A DNA stretch of 64,000 nt from Paenibacillus assamensis DSM 18201 (lineage in GTDB: Bacteria > Bacillota > Bacilli > Paenibacillales > Paenibacillaceae). Below, piece after piece: positions 1 through 11,983 of this stretch; within the stretch, counting starts at the first letter, position 1; each line of letters starts with the position of its first letter. Under the pieces are notes generated by a model. That model saw only the letters and a program-made list of their open reading frames with translations. It did not search any database and was not told the origin of the DNA. The position numbers were made by a program, and so were the translations under genes. The stretch is from positions 1 to 64,000 of the forward strand of contig NZ_AULU01000013.1 in the NCBI RefSeq assembly GCF_000422445.1. The letters are read 5' to 3'.

Positions 1-124
1 GCTGAATTTCTTATATCAAACGTTTCACTCGTTGTTCAGTTTTCAAAGAACAATTTCGCTCCAGATCACTCGTCTTATCGACTCGTTTCTTTCGCTCTCG
101 TTCGCCGTTTTTCTCAGTGGCGAC
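1..124 (-). other. rRNA operon 5' leader (16S rRNA gene lies off the left edge)
   Basis: Read on the minus strand, this stretch has the leader typical of Bacillales rRNA operons. It includes a boxA-like antitermination element (TGTTCTTTGAAA, positions 52 to 41) followed by the usual ACTGAACAACGAGTGAAACG tract. The 16S gene itself is not in the window. Two promoters lie directly upstream. The transcript runs leftwards, away from oriC. Confidence 0.75.
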
Positions 125-130
125 CTTTAT

Positions 131-159
131 AATATAACATTTTGTTTCTTTCGAGTCAA
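131..159 (-). promoter_or_regulatory. rRNA proximal promoter (P2)
   Basis: On the minus strand there is a -35 TTGACT (159-154), a 17-nt spacer and a -10 TATATT (136-131), followed by GGTCGCC near the expected start. It is the proximal member of a tandem pair feeding the rRNA leader. Confidence 0.75.
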
Positions 160-258
160 GCTTTTTTTAAAACTTTATTTGAAGCATTTATTTTGAATGA
201 CTTCAAATAATTGATTTATTATGCTTGTCTCAGTTGCCCCTCTCGGTGGCGGAAATAT

Positions 259-287
259 AATATACCATGCTGATCTTAAAAACTCAA
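259..287 (-). promoter_or_regulatory. rRNA distal promoter (P1)
   Basis: On the minus strand there is a -35 TTGAGT (287-282), a 17-nt spacer and a -10 TATATT (264-259). The sequence after the -10 (CCGCCACCGAG) resembles that after P2 (GTCGCCACTGAG), suggesting the two promoters arose by duplication. Confidence 0.7.
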
Positions 288-475
288 CAGCACAGTTTAC
301 TCCAAATTATGGTCATTATATTTTTGAAATGTAAACTAGCTGTATATTTAATAAATCCGCTACTTGATTAGTCTACCAGTACATTTTTCAAATAGCGGTT
401 TATTCAATATCTACTTCCATAGCCTTGCTGACATTAGTTATGTTTTAAAATGAGCTCATGATTGAGTTGGTATAT

Positions 476-1621
476 CTAATCGGTCACTATCTTTTCAATA
501 TGGAGTTGTCTTTCCTCTGCTAGACGAATAATTGTACCTTCTACTGAAACCCAAGGTCTCGTTGGATATATACTATCTATAAATACAATTTCACCAGTTC
601 GACCATCACTCAATTCAACAATGGTCCCTTGTGTAATTAGGGTGAGCTTTTGTATAAACAATTGAACCATCTGCGGATCAAGCTTACCAAACGCTTGGCG
701 ATGTAATTGTTCCAATACAACGTAAGGAGAAGCAGCTTTACGATAACTACGATTTTGCGTCATAGCATGGAACATATCTGCAATAGCTACCATTTTGGCA
801 TAAGGATGTATTTGATCACTCAAAATTCTTAATGGATAACCACTACCATCCAGCCTCTCATGATGCTGTAGAGCTGCTAGCTTCACTCCTTCGGTAATCA
901 TGTTAGCAGTGCGTAAAATTTCATAGCCGTATAGCGTATGACGACGTACCTCTGTTTGCTCCACTTCTGTGAGAGATTCTTTTTTGCGAAGAACATCTTC
1001 ATCTACTTTTACTTTCCCTATATCATGGAGTAAACCTGCAAGGGCAATTTGCATGCCTTCTTTTTCAGAATAACCACTCCAATGGCCAATTAAGTATGTC
1101 GTAAGTGCGACTGCAATCGATTTATGTATTAAAAAATTTGTAGATAGATCTTGATCGACTTCCCTTATATACAGTTGAACAGCTAGAGGCTTATATTCCT
1201 TTATTTGATCGATTAGCGGTCTTAATAGCGTACGCAGTTCCATCGTTGGTACTTGATTAGCACGGGCCATATTTAATACTTGCGTCATTAATTTGGCTAA
1301 ATCAGCCCATGCTACGTGAAAGGGTTGATCGCTATTTGTAGCTTTCGCATCCAATTCTGGAACTTCGCTCTCTGATAATTGTTCTCTTGGTTTAGACTGT
1401 TGTTCTTTAGAGATAGGGGATTTCGTAGAATTTGGTTTGGCTAACTCCACTTTCTTGTTAGGATTAATATGAACATGCTTGACCATAAAAGCATCCAACA
1501 CTTCGATATCACGTTCCGTCAATACACGTCCTTTAGGCATGATGATACCACCAAGCTCGGAGCATACATCCTTACTCAAACAATCCCCCAGTTTCACCTG
1601 TGCGATTAGTAACTTAGACAT
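476..1621 (-). CDS. HD-GYP domain phosphodiesterase
   Basis: Predicted metal-dependent cyclic dinucleotide phosphodiesterase. A variable N-terminal half (about residues 1-150) precedes a full HD-GYP domain with the metal-binding HDIGK motif and the HHERLDGSGYP signature. The family usually hydrolyses c-di-GMP, but the substrate here is inferred. No membrane segment or receiver domain is visible, so it is probably cytosolic. An in-frame GTG three codons upstream is possible, but ATG at 1621 has the better spacing from GGGGGTG. It lies between the gyrA terminator and the rRNA promoters and is probably a single-gene unit. Confidence 0.85.
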   Translation of the reverse strand: MSKLLIAQVKLGDCLSKDVCSELGGIIMPKGRVLTERDIEVLDAFMVKHVHINPNKKVELAKPNSTKSPISKEQQSKPREQLSESEVPELDAKATNSDQPFHVAWADLAKLMTQVLNMARANQVPTMELRTLLRPLIDQIKEYKPLAVQLYIREVDQDLSTNFLIHKSIAVALTTYLIGHWSGYSEKEGMQIALAGLLHDIGKVKVDEDVLRKKESLTEVEQTEVRRHTLYGYEILRTANMITEGVKLAALQHHERLDGSGYPLRILSDQIHPYAKMVAIADMFHAMTQNRSYRKAASPYVVLEQLHRQAFGKLDPQMVQLFIQKLTLITQGTIVELSDGRTGEIVFIDSIYPTRPWVSVEGTIIRLAEERQLHIEKIVTD

Positions 1622-1687
1622 AGCTTCCACACCCCCACGATCTAATTTAAGTACGTGCTGATTATTTGCATATTTATAATATAGGTA

Positions 1688-1735
1688 ATAAAAAACGTGA
1701 AGACGATGTACCTTGCAGGTACGCCGCCTTCACGC
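1688..1735 (-). terminator. intrinsic terminator after gyrA
   Basis: On the minus strand CGTGAAGGCG pairs with CGTCTTCACG, with an inner GTACC/GGTAC stem, and is followed by TTTTTTATT. It separates gyrA from the HD-GYP gene. Confidence 0.85.
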
Positions 1736-1799
1736 GTAGGACGAAGCTAATACCGTGTCCTTATCTTTCGATTGAGCTATTTATTGTTAGTGGCATAGA

Positions 1800-4307
1800 T
1801 TACTCTGTGCTACCGTCTTCTACTTCTGGTGCAGCTCCATCTACAGATATTTCTCCGTCTATATCTTCAGAAAGACTTTCCTCTTCATTCTTGCTGCAAC
1901 GTGTTACGGTAGATACTGAATCCTCATCGCGAATGTTAATAACTTTAACACCTTGCGCATAACGACCCATTTGCGAAATACCAGCGATGCTTGTTCGAAT
2001 AATTGTACCAGAAGCGGTAATGACCATGAGATCATCTTCATCTTGTACAATTTTCAGACCTACAACAGCGCCATTTTTCTCTGTCACGTTAATCGTCTTG
2101 ATTCCTTTACCACCACGAGACTGAGAACGGTATTCCGTAGTTGGTGTCCGTTTGCCGTAACCTTTAGCTGTAACGATCAATACGTCGTTATTCTCATCTA
2201 CGATATCCATATCGATGACATAATCGCCTTCATCAAGGGTAATCCCCTTAACACCAGTAGCACTACGTCCCATCGAACGAACATCTTTCTCAGAGAATCG
2301 GATCGACATACCTGTGTTCGTACCCATAATAACCTCTTGCTCACCATCTGTTAGACGTACACCGATAAGATCGTCGTCTTCACGCAAATTGATCGCAATT
2401 AGGCCACCTTTACGAATGTTCACATAGTCATCAAGCGGCGTCTTCTTCACGATACCCTGACGAGTAGCGAAGAATAGATACTGATTGCTATCGAACGTTT
2501 CGACTGGGATAACCGCGTTAATTGTTTCGCCTTGTTCAATCTGGATTAGATTGATAATCGGCGTTCCACGCGCAGTACGGCTTAGGTCAGGAATTTCATA
2601 GGCTTTGATCCGATACACTTTTCCTTTGTTCGTGAATATCATCAAATAATGATGAGAATCCGTTAGGAACAAGTGTTCAACAAAGTCATCTTCCTTCGTA
2701 TCCATACCCATTACACCGCGTCCGCCCCGCTTCTGACTACGATAAGTCGTAGCAGGCAAGCGTTTAATATAACCGCTATGTGTAATCGTGATGATAACAT
2801 CTTCGCGAGGAATCAAGTCCTCATCCAAGATGCTGTCTTCACCAATCGTAATCTCTGTACGGCGCTCATCACCGAACTTCTGCTTAATCTCTTCAAGCTC
2901 TTCATGAATTATTTGCAGAACAAGTTGTTCACTCGCTAGAATCTCCTTGTACTCTGCAATCTTCTTCATTAGTTCGTTAAACTCTTCTTCGAGCTTCTCT
3001 CGCTCCAAGCCAGTCAAACGACGCAAGCGCATATCGAGAATCGCTTGAGCTTGTTCATAGCTCAGTTCGAAACGCTCCATTAATCCATTACGCGCTACTT
3101 CATCAGAATGAGAAGCACGGATTAGAGCAATAACCTCGTCGATGTGATCCAATGCAATGATTAGACCCTGTAAAATATGAGCACGAGCTTCCGCTTTGCG
3201 AAGGTCATATTCCGTACGACGACGGATAACTTCAACTTGGTGCTGCAAATAATAGTACAGCATGTCACGCAAATTCAAAATGCGCGGCTCGTTATTAACG
3301 AGTGCAATCATGTTCACACCGAAGTTGGATTGCATCGGCGTCTGCTTGTACAAGTTATTCAAGACGACGCTTGGATTGACATCACGACGCAACTCGATAA
3401 CAATGCGCATACCATTACGGTCAGATTCATCGCGCAAATCTGTTATTCCTTCGATCTTCTTCTCACGCACAAGCTCTGCAATTTTTTCAACTAGGCGAGC
3501 TTTGATAACTTGATATGGAAGCTCATGCACGATAATGCGTGCCTTGCCGCCATTCTCTTCAATCTCCGCACGCGCACGCATTGTCACCGAACCACGGCCG
3601 GTAGCATATGCTTGACGTATACCCGATCTGCCCAGTATTAGTCCTGATGTTGGGAAATCCGGCCCTTGTATATAATCCATTAGCTCAAGCGGTGTTAATT
3701 CTGGATTATGAATTAAGGCTTGAACCCCGTTAATAACTTCCGTTAGGTTATGCGGTGGGATGTTCGTTGCCATACCTACGGCAATACCAGACAATCCATT
3801 CACCAGTAGATTCGGGAATCTTGCTGGCAGCACAACCGGTTCTTTCTCTTCGCCGTCATAGTTCGGTGCAAAATCAACCGTTTCTTTATTCAAGTCTCGC
3901 AGCAATTCTGTTGCGATCTTGGATAAACGCGCCTCCGTATAACGCATCGCTGCAGCCATATCTCCATCGATGGAACCGAAGTTACCATGTCCATCAACTA
4001 GCATATAGCGCAGTGAGAAGTCCTGTGCCATACGAACCATCGTTTCGTATACAGCTGAATCACCATGAGGATGGTACTTACCGATGACCTCACCAACGAT
4101 TCTCGCCGACTTCTTATAAGGCTTGTCCGGCGTCATGCCTAACTCTGACATCGCATACAGAATCCGGCGATGTACCGGTTTCAGTCCGTCACGCACATCA
4201 GGCAGTGCACGGCTGACGATGATGCTCATCGCATAATCGAGGAATGATTCGCGCATCTCTGTACCTATATCACGTTCCTTGATTTGCGATTGTTGTTCTT
4301 CCGCCAT
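1800..4307 (-). CDS. gyrA: DNA gyrase subunit A
   Basis: Breakage-reunion subunit of gyrase, which with GyrB introduces negative supercoils using ATP. The 835 residues cover the whole protein. The winged-helix and tower region carries the catalytic tyrosine in [10 protein letters not shown]. The quinolone-determining region reads [10 protein letters not shown] with the unmutated serine. The C-terminal beta-pinwheel carries the GyrA box (QKRGGRG). The tail after the pinwheel is acidic. The start is fixed by AAGGAGG upstream of ATG 4307. Unlike in Bacillus subtilis, gyrA does not directly follow gyrB: a plus-strand gene and a terminator separate them, so it needs its own promoter. Confidence 0.98.
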   Translation of the reverse strand: MAEEQQSQIKERDIGTEMRESFLDYAMSIIVSRALPDVRDGLKPVHRRILYAMSELGMTPDKPYKKSARIVGEVIGKYHPHGDSAVYETMVRMAQDFSLRYMLVDGHGNFGSIDGDMAAAMRYTEARLSKIATELLRDLNKETVDFAPNYDGEEKEPVVLPARFPNLLVNGLSGIAVGMATNIPPHNLTEVINGVQALIHNPELTPLELMDYIQGPDFPTSGLILGRSGIRQAYATGRGSVTMRARAEIEENGGKARIIVHELPYQVIKARLVEKIAELVREKKIEGITDLRDESDRNGMRIVIELRRDVNPSVVLNNLYKQTPMQSNFGVNMIALVNNEPRILNLRDMLYYYLQHQVEVIRRRTEYDLRKAEARAHILQGLIIALDHIDEVIALIRASHSDEVARNGLMERFELSYEQAQAILDMRLRRLTGLEREKLEEEFNELMKKIAEYKEILASEQLVLQIIHEELEEIKQKFGDERRTEITIGEDSILDEDLIPREDVIITITHSGYIKRLPATTYRSQKRGGRGVMGMDTKEDDFVEHLFLTDSHHYLMIFTNKGKVYRIKAYEIPDLSRTARGTPIINLIQIEQGETINAVIPVETFDSNQYLFFATRQGIVKKTPLDDYVNIRKGGLIAINLREDDDLIGVRLTDGEQEVIMGTNTGMSIRFSEKDVRSMGRSATGVKGITLDEGDYVIDMDIVDENNDVLIVTAKGYGKRTPTTEYRSQSRGGKGIKTINVTEKNGAVVGLKIVQDEDDLMVITASGTIIRTSIAGISQMGRYAQGVKVINIRDEDSVSTVTRCSKNEEESLSEDIDGEISVDGAAPEVEDGSTE

Positions 4308-4432
4308 GCTGGACCTCCTTTAACAATATCGTCTGTAACGTCCGCTTCCTAGGGGCTACACTTGTTCACCTATCATCTATCCCCATGAACACATGAAACT
4401 TTAACGAGCTATTTCGTCTAATTACAACTCAC

Positions 4433-4470
4433 AAAAAAACGGCCGCCGTTCCAAAATGGAAGCAGCACCG
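4433..4470 (-). terminator. terminator-like hairpin in the gyrA 5' leader
   Basis: On the minus strand an imperfect GC-rich hairpin (arms 4470-4440, with TTCC/GGAA and CGG/CCG pairs) is followed by seven T. It lies between the candidate gyrA promoter and the gyrA start, so it could act as an attenuator. Alternatively it simply stops read-through. Confidence 0.45.
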
Positions 4471-4518
4471 CATCTCCCAATGACATGAATTCAAAAAGCC
4501 TAATATATCGCTACTTGT

Positions 4519-4547
4519 ATTATATTACTTTCACAAAAGGGAAACAA
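4519..4547 (-). promoter_or_regulatory. candidate gyrA promoter
   Basis: On the minus strand TTGTTT (4547-4542), a 17-nt spacer and TATAAT (4524-4519). It would give a leader of about 200 nt before gyrA. Confidence 0.5.
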
Positions 4548-4721
4548 TTAAACGTTTCCTTCCGCAGCGTCTATATCCGAACAATAATCTAGTGGAGTAA
4601 GGTGTTTGTTCTTGCCCTTAGCGGATGTCTTTTTAAACTACACACTATTATACCATGAATCCTTCCCTAATACGGAATAAAATCATCTCTTCGATGCCAT
4701 CAACAAGAAAGGATGAACACG

Positions 4722-5624
4722 ATGCGCATAAGACGTGTTCGCAGCAAACTTAAAAAAGCAGTAGCGATTGACAAACATGCTGGGCTTAAAATTTTTCAAC
4801 CAGAAACTACATCCTTTTCGTCGGAACATTTATATCAAATGCTCTATAAGCATAGCATGCTATACATTAAGCCAGAGGGGGGAACTGGTGGTGCCGGTAT
4901 TATTCGTGTTGGATTAACGAATCACTCCACATCTTATCTGCTGCAAAAAGATACGTTTAGCGAGAGATGGGATCAATTCGATCAGCTATATGCCCGTTTG
5001 TCACATTTTATTGGCAGCAAAAAATACCTAATTCAACAAGGGATTCATTTACTCACACATAATAAACGGCCTTTAGATCTCCGTATCATGGTACAGCGAA
5101 ATAAAGGTGATGCTTGGGAAATGACAGGTATGCTAGCACGTGTTGCAGCTCCACGTAAAGTAGTTACCAACTACCATCGCGGCGGCACGCTGCATCAAGT
5201 AGATTCCGTTTTGAAACAATACGCTGATTCGAACCGTCTTCAGGAGCTCAAGAAGCAGCTTGAGAAAAATGCACTACTAACAGCCAAGCACCTTAATAAA
5301 CATTTTCCCACCTTAATTGAGCTCGGTATTGATATTGGACTTGATAAACAGTTAAAGCCATGGATTTTAGAAGTGAATACACAGCCAGATAAAAATATTT
5401 TTCGATACCATACAAATAAAAAGCTATATTCCAAAATGATGAATTATGTTCGCTATCAAATTTTAAAACGCACACTCAAAAAAACACAGGCTAACCCCGT
5501 ACCTCAACTGCTGTCTAAAACAAAACCTAAGCCTCTTGCTGCTAAAGAAGCAGCCCATGTCCGACCTACTTTAAGTCCCGCTCCCCCTGTGCCTACTCCT
5601 CTATTAATCCGTAAACAACCGTAA
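4722..5624 (+). CDS. YheC/YheD-like ATP-grasp protein
   Basis: Belongs to the YheC/YheD family of ATP-grasp proteins linked to the endospore coat in Bacillus. ATP-grasp features visible are the glycine-rich loop EGGTGGAGI near residue 55, the RPLDLRIMVQR strand near 125, and the metal-ligating ILEVNTQPD near 225. The substrate is not known. A lysine- and proline-rich tail follows the catalytic fold. ATG 4722 is preferred because GAAAGG sits about 9 nt upstream; ATG 4713 is in frame but too close to it. The gene stands alone on the plus strand between gyrB and gyrA, both of which run the other way. Confidence 0.75.
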   Translation: MRIRRVRSKLKKAVAIDKHAGLKIFQPETTSFSSEHLYQMLYKHSMLYIKPEGGTGGAGIIRVGLTNHSTSYLLQKDTFSERWDQFDQLYARLSHFIGSKKYLIQQGIHLLTHNKRPLDLRIMVQRNKGDAWEMTGMLARVAAPRKVVTNYHRGGTLHQVDSVLKQYADSNRLQELKKQLEKNALLTAKHLNKHFPTLIELGIDIGLDKQLKPWILEVNTQPDKNIFRYHTNKKLYSKMMNYVRYQILKRTLKKTQANPVPQLLSKTKPKPLAAKEAAHVRPTLSPAPPVPTPLLIRKQP

Positions 5625-5658
5625 AGACTAAAAACGATCTACAACCACCAAGTATACA

Positions 5659-5690
5659 AATAAAAGCCCCAACCAATTACTGGCTGGGGC
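5659..5690 (-). terminator. intrinsic terminator after gyrB
   Basis: On the minus strand GCCCCAGCCAG pairs with TTGGTTGGGGC and is followed by TTTTATTTG. It ends the dnaA-side minus-strand transcription before the ATP-grasp gene. Confidence 0.85.
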
Positions 5691-5703
5691 ACTTAAACGT
5701 GTA

Positions 5704-7915
<2,212 letters not shown>

Positions 7916-7927
7916 AGAACCCACTCC

Positions 7928-9040
7928 TTACCGTCTGACTTGCCCATTTTCCACGTGAAACACATTAGCATCCTGCAATCGGTGCGCATGAATACTCTCT
8001 ATTCCTGTCGTTGTAATAAACGTCTGTACTTTCTCTTGGAAAGTTTCGATGAGCTGTGTCTGTCGATAAGAATCCAGTTCGGATAGTACGTCATCCAGTA
8101 ATAATACAGGATATTCGCCAATCTCTTCATGCATGAATTCTATCTCGGCAAGCTTAAGTGACAATGCGGTTGTACGCTGCTGACCCTGTGAGCCATACGT
8201 TTGAACTTCTTTGCCGTTAATGGAAAAAGCGAGGTCATCACGGTGCGGCCCGACAAGAGTTATGCCGCGCCGTATTTCCTGATCGTTCATTTGTGATAAC
8301 TTTATCATAAATTGCTCGAATAAAACAGCTTCGTTATCCTCATCCAGCGCAAGGGAAGGAACATAGGAAATGGCGAGTTGTTCTTGTCCATTTGTAATGC
8401 CTGCATGGATACGCTCAGCCCATACTTGCAGTTTCTTTAAATAGTGTTTCCGTTTCTTTACAATTTTAACACCATGTTCTACTAACTGCTCGTTCCACAC
8501 TTCGAGCATTTGCATGTGGGCACTGCTGCGGTCATTCCACATTTGCTTGAGTAAGTTATTCCGCTGAACAAGCACCTTCTGATATTGCTGCAAATGATAT
8601 AAATATCCTGGATGTACTTGTCCAATTTCCATGTCTAGAAAGCGTCGGCGCACACTAGGCCCACCCTTTACGATCTCCAAATCCTCTGGTGCGAACATAA
8701 CTACGTTAAGCGAGCCGATAAAATTACTTAGTTTCTTCTGTTCCAATCCATTCAGCTTAGCCTTCTTGCCCTGTTTAGAAATGTTTAATTCTAGATTATA
8801 GGTGCCGTACTTGCGTTCAACGGCAGCCTGCAATAGCGTATGATCTTTGTCCCAAGCAATTAGTTCCCGATCCTTAGCTGTTCGATGTGACTTTGTCAGC
8901 GCAAGTACGAAGATCGATTCGAGCAAGTTCGTCTTCCCCTGGGCGTTGCGGCCGACGAAAATATTCACGTTGTTGTTCGTATCAAGCTCCATCGTCTCAT
9001 AGTTGCGATAGTGTTGAAGAGATACTGACTTTACGAACAC
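7928..9040 (-). CDS. recF: DNA replication and repair protein RecF
   Basis: SMC-like ATPase that helps load RecA at gaps through RecFOR. Walker A is GRNAQGKTNLLES near residue 30, the signature is GSQGQQRT and Walker B is LLLDDVLSELD near residue 315. The protein is 370 residues, the usual size. It starts at GTG 9040, with GAGG inside the end of rlbA as ribosome-binding site; only three bases separate the two genes, so translation is probably coupled. A near-perfect parS sequence lies inside its 3' end. Confidence 0.96.
   Translation of the reverse strand: MFVKSVSLQHYRNYETMELDTNNNVNIFVGRNAQGKTNLLESIFVLALTKSHRTAKDRELIAWDKDHTLLQAAVERKYGTYNLELNISKQGKKAKLNGLEQKKLSNFIGSLNVVMFAPEDLEIVKGGPSVRRRFLDMEIGQVHPGYLYHLQQYQKVLVQRNNLLKQMWNDRSSAHMQMLEVWNEQLVEHGVKIVKKRKHYLKKLQVWAERIHAGITNGQEQLAISYVPSLALDEDNEAVLFEQFMIKLSQMNDQEIRRGITLVGPHRDDLAFSINGKEVQTYGSQGQQRTTALSLKLAEIEFMHEEIGEYPVLLLDDVLSELDSYRQTQLIETFQEKVQTFITTTGIESIHAHRLQDANVFHVENGQVRR
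7947..7962. promoter_or_regulatory. parS-like site inside recF
   Basis: TTTTCCACGTGAAACA differs from the Bacillus parS consensus TGTTCCACGTGAAACA at one position. It lies within the recF coding sequence, about 2.6 kb from the unwinding region of oriC, where ParB sites are expected. Confidence 0.6.
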
Positions 9041-9043
9041 CGA

Positions 9044-9268
9044 TTAAGCCTCTATTGTCTGCACAACACGAAATGTGCCGCAGTCCTTTACTTCTACTGT
9101 GTCCCCGTTGCGCAATTTACGCCCACGGCGGTCTTCTGGTTCTGCATTCACTCGAACCGCCTGCTCTGCGAGCATTACTTTGACATGCCCACCTGTAGAA
9201 ACGCAGTCAGCCAGTTTTAAAAACTGGCCGAGCGTAATGTAGTCCGTCTGTATATGAATCGATTTCAT
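9044..9268 (-). CDS. rlbA: S4-domain protein RlbA (YaaA)
   Basis: Small RNA-binding protein of the S4 fold, at the conserved position between dnaN and recF. It is thought to act in ribosome assembly. The 74 residues contain the S4 core GQFLKLADCVSTGGHVK followed by RVNAEPEDRRGRKLRNGD. AGGAGG lies 6 nt before ATG 9268; an in-frame GTG six codons upstream would overlap that site and is rejected. It lies just downstream of dnaN and is close enough to recF for coupling. Confidence 0.9.
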   Translation of the reverse strand: MKSIHIQTDYITLGQFLKLADCVSTGGHVKVMLAEQAVRVNAEPEDRRGRKLRNGDTVEVKDCGTFRVVQTIEA

Positions 9269-9298
9269 GTGTATTCCTCCTGGCACAGCTGCCTTTAA

Positions 9299-10438
9299 CT
9301 AATTCGTCGTACGGTAAGGCAAGATGAGATGTAAGCTGTTTACATGCTCTGTCGGCTTAATAATAATTGGGCTCATTGCGCCTGTGAAGCCGATGAAAAT
9401 TTGCTCGCATTCGACAACTTTCAGTACATCAAGCATATATTTGGAGTTAAAAGCAATACGTAAAGGTTCACCATCAAATCGCTTCACTTCAAGCTGCTCC
9501 GTAACTCGCCCTAGTTCGCTAGAGCTGGACGAAATCTCGATCGTTCCATCCTCTTTTGTTTGCAAACGTACGATGTTTGTTTTCTCTTCACGAGACAACA
9601 AGTACGCACGATCGATAGCTTCCGTCAAATTTTTTGTATCCAAAACAAGTTCTGTTTTGTATTGGTTCGGAATAATCTTAGAAGTGTCAGGATAAGTCCC
9701 ATCCAAAATTCTCGTAAAGAACAGGACATTGCCTACCTTGAACAGCACTTGATTGTCCGCAACGACAATATCAACCTTTGTTTGCTCCGGAATAACTTTG
9801 CTCAACTCATTTAACGTTTTGCCGGCAATAACAACGTTGTGGAAATAAAGGTCTGAATCAACCTCAATCGTTGCAGAACGGCTTGCTAAACGATGACGAT
9901 CAGTAGCAACGAATTTCATTTCCCCATGATGCAACTGCCAAAGTACACCTGTTAAAATAGGCGTCGTTTCGTTTGAGGAAATAGAGAACACGGTTTGCTT
10001 AATCATCGTCTTAAGGAGATCACCATTAACCGTAAGGACTTGATTCTCTTCGATGCTAGGCAAGACTGGATACTCTTCTGGATCAAGGCCGACCATTTGA
10101 ATATCTGTTGAACCTGCGCGAAGGAACGTTTGGAACTGTTCTTTCACTTCAATTTCGATATGCGAAGATGGAAGTTTCTTAATAATCTCGACAAAAAATT
10201 TAGCTGGCAAAACAACACTGCCTGGACGTTCGACTTGAACGATCGTTTGGCGGTCATCTTCAACAGGAATAAAACTTTGAATGGAAATATCCGTATCACT
10301 CGCTGTTAGAGTTACTCCTTGCATCGTAACGTCAACTTTAATACCACTCAAAATAGGAATCGTTGTCCGACTTGAAATAGCTTTCGAAACGTTTTGTATC
10401 GCTTCGTTGAGTTGTTGTTTCAAAATAGATAGCTTCAT
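9299..10438 (-). CDS. dnaN: DNA polymerase III beta sliding clamp
   Basis: Ring-shaped processivity clamp for the replicative polymerase. The product is 379 residues with three repeated clamp domains. The N-terminal stretch SSRTTIPILSGIKV and the C-terminal SPIIIKPTE region match the family. Two consecutive ATG codons occur; the second (10438) has the better 7-nt spacing from AAGGAG. It follows dnaA on the minus strand, with the oriC unwinding region between them. Confidence 0.97.
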   Translation of the reverse strand: MKLSILKQQLNEAIQNVSKAISSRTTIPILSGIKVDVTMQGVTLTASDTDISIQSFIPVEDDRQTIVQVERPGSVVLPAKFFVEIIKKLPSSHIEIEVKEQFQTFLRAGSTDIQMVGLDPEEYPVLPSIEENQVLTVNGDLLKTMIKQTVFSISSNETTPILTGVLWQLHHGEMKFVATDRHRLASRSATIEVDSDLYFHNVVIAGKTLNELSKVIPEQTKVDIVVADNQVLFKVGNVLFFTRILDGTYPDTSKIIPNQYKTELVLDTKNLTEAIDRAYLLSREEKTNIVRLQTKEDGTIEISSSSSELGRVTEQLEVKRFDGEPLRIAFNSKYMLDVLKVVECEQIFIGFTGAMSPIIIKPTEHVNSLHLILPYRTTN

Positions 10439-10441
10439 CAT

Positions 10442-10622
10442 TTCACTCCTTAAACGGGATGTTTAGGTCTTAGTTGTTATTGTTTATTTATAAGATGATC
10501 TTATATTTAAAAAGATAGTAGTAATAGTAGGGGCAGTGAATATGTGGATAAGTGTTAAAAACCGCATAAAGTAAAGCCTATCCACATGTGTATAGATTGT
10601 GCATAGGCTCTTTGTATTTTGT
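10442..10622. other. oriC unwinding region between dnaA and dnaN
   Basis: This intergenic region has the Bacillus basal-unwinding architecture. Going from dnaA towards dnaN it contains an 8-of-9 DnaA box (10578-10586), a perfect TGTGGATAA box (10543-10551), a GGGG cluster (10530-10533), five DnaA-trios and then a very AT-rich stretch (about 10480-10515). Another TGTGCATAG match lies at 10598-10606. The layout makes this the likely strand-opening site. Confidence 0.8.
10516..10530. promoter_or_regulatory. DnaA-trio element (five repeats)
   Basis: Read 3'->5' from the GC cluster the sequence is GAT GAT AAT GAT GAT. These are five consecutive perfect matches to the trio rule (purine, A, A or T) described for bacterial origin unwinding. 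It lies 12 nt from the perfect DnaA box at 10543-10551. Confidence 0.75.
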
Positions 10623-11975
10623 TCACAATGTAGGGTTTTTAATTTTATCCATCAAGTTCTGAATGACCTTATATAACTCCTGATCACTGTCTAATGCTTG
10701 TGAAATTTTTTCATGGGCATGAATGACCGTTGTATGATCACGTCCACCGAATGCCTCACCAATCTTAGGCAAAGAATAGTCTGTCAATTCACGAGATAGA
10801 TACATTGCAATTTGCCTCGGGAAAGCGACAGCTTTCGTCCGCTTACGAGCTTTGAAGTCTTCCAGACGTAGGCCATAGTATTCTCCAACTCGCTGCTGAA
10901 TGTCTTGAATCGTAATCATCTTCGGACGGCTCGAAGGAATAATGTCTTTAAGTGCTTCAGCTGTTAGATGCGTCGTAATATCTTGATTCATCATCGTAGA
11001 GTAAGCTACAACGCGAGTTAAGGCACCTTCCAGCTCACGAATGTTCGTATTAATCTGATTCGCGATATAAACCATTGCTTCGTTCGGAATATCCAAATTC
11101 TCTGCTTTGGCTTTCTTACGAAGAATGGCGATACGTGTTTCGAGATCAGGCGGCTGAATATCCGTAATCAATCCCCATTCAAAACGAGAACGCAAACGTT
11201 CTTCTAAGGTTTCGATCTCTTTTGGCGGACGGTCACTAGAGATAATAATCTGCTTATTTTCCGTATGCAGCGCATTAAAAGTATGGAAAAACTCCTCCTG
11301 CGTCGACTCTTTACCCGCCAAAAATTGAATATCATCAATAAGCAAAATATCAATGTTGCGATATTTGTTGCGGAAACTTTCCCCGCGGTTATCACGGATT
11401 GCATTAATGAATTCATTCATAAACTTTTCCGACGTCGTGTAGACAACTTTGGCATTCGCATTATGTTCCATAATGTAATGACCAATGGCATGCATCAAGT
11501 GCGTTTTGCCAAGTCCTACGCCCCCATATAAAAAGAGGGGATTGTAAGCTTTGGCAGGTGCTTCTGCTACCGCGAGCGAAGCTGCATGAGCAAAGCGGTT
11601 GTTTGAACCGATAACGAACGTATCGAACGTATATTTGGGGTTCAATTGACTGGCAACCGGCTCTTCATTCGATGTACGAACGACTGGAGCTGGTAGAGGG
11701 ACAACCTCCGGTTCCGGTTCGGCTGCTTCTTCAATAATAAACTTCACGTCTACTTGCTTGCCGTTCATCTCATAAATGGTTGAGCTAACAAGATTCGTAT
11801 AGCGACTTTCCAGCCACTCGACAGCAAATGTATTCGGTGCCGTTATAATGATAATTTTGTCGGTGTACTTTACCGCATTCGTAGCTTTGAACCAAGTGTC
11901 AAAGCTCGGCTTGCTTAATTTGGATTGAATAACGGCTAGTACTTCCTGCCAATGCTCATTTACTTGGCGATCCAC
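10623..11975 (-). CDS. dnaA: chromosomal replication initiator DnaA
   Basis: Replication initiator, an AAA+ ATPase that binds DnaA boxes and opens oriC. Domain I spans about residues 1-85 and a short linker follows. Domain III has Walker [16 protein letters not shown] and Walker [12 protein letters not shown]. Domain IV has the DNA-binding signature [18 protein letters not shown] at 11987 is in frame but sits directly on the AAGGAG site; GTG 11975, giving [10 protein letters not shown], aligns better with related DnaA proteins. A small ORF ends across this start region. Confidence 0.97.
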   Translation of the reverse strand: MDRQVNEHWQEVLAVIQSKLSKPSFDTWFKATNAVKYTDKIIIITAPNTFAVEWLESRYTNLVSSTIYEMNGKQVDVKFIIEEAAEPEPEVVPLPAPVVRTSNEEPVASQLNPKYTFDTFVIGSNNRFAHAASLAVAEAPAKAYNPLFLYGGVGLGKTHLMHAIGHYIMEHNANAKVVYTTSEKFMNEFINAIRDNRGESFRNKYRNIDILLIDDIQFLAGKESTQEEFFHTFNALHTENKQIIISSDRPPKEIETLEERLRSRFEWGLITDIQPPDLETRIAILRKKAKAENLDIPNEAMVYIANQINTNIRELEGALTRVVAYSTMMNQDITTHLTAEALKDIIPSSRPKMITIQDIQQRVGEYYGLRLEDFKARKRTKAVAFPRQIAMYLSRELTDYSLPKIGEAFGGRDHTTVIHAHEKISQALDSDQELYKVIQNLMDKIKNPTL

Positions 11976-11983
11976 AGATGGTT

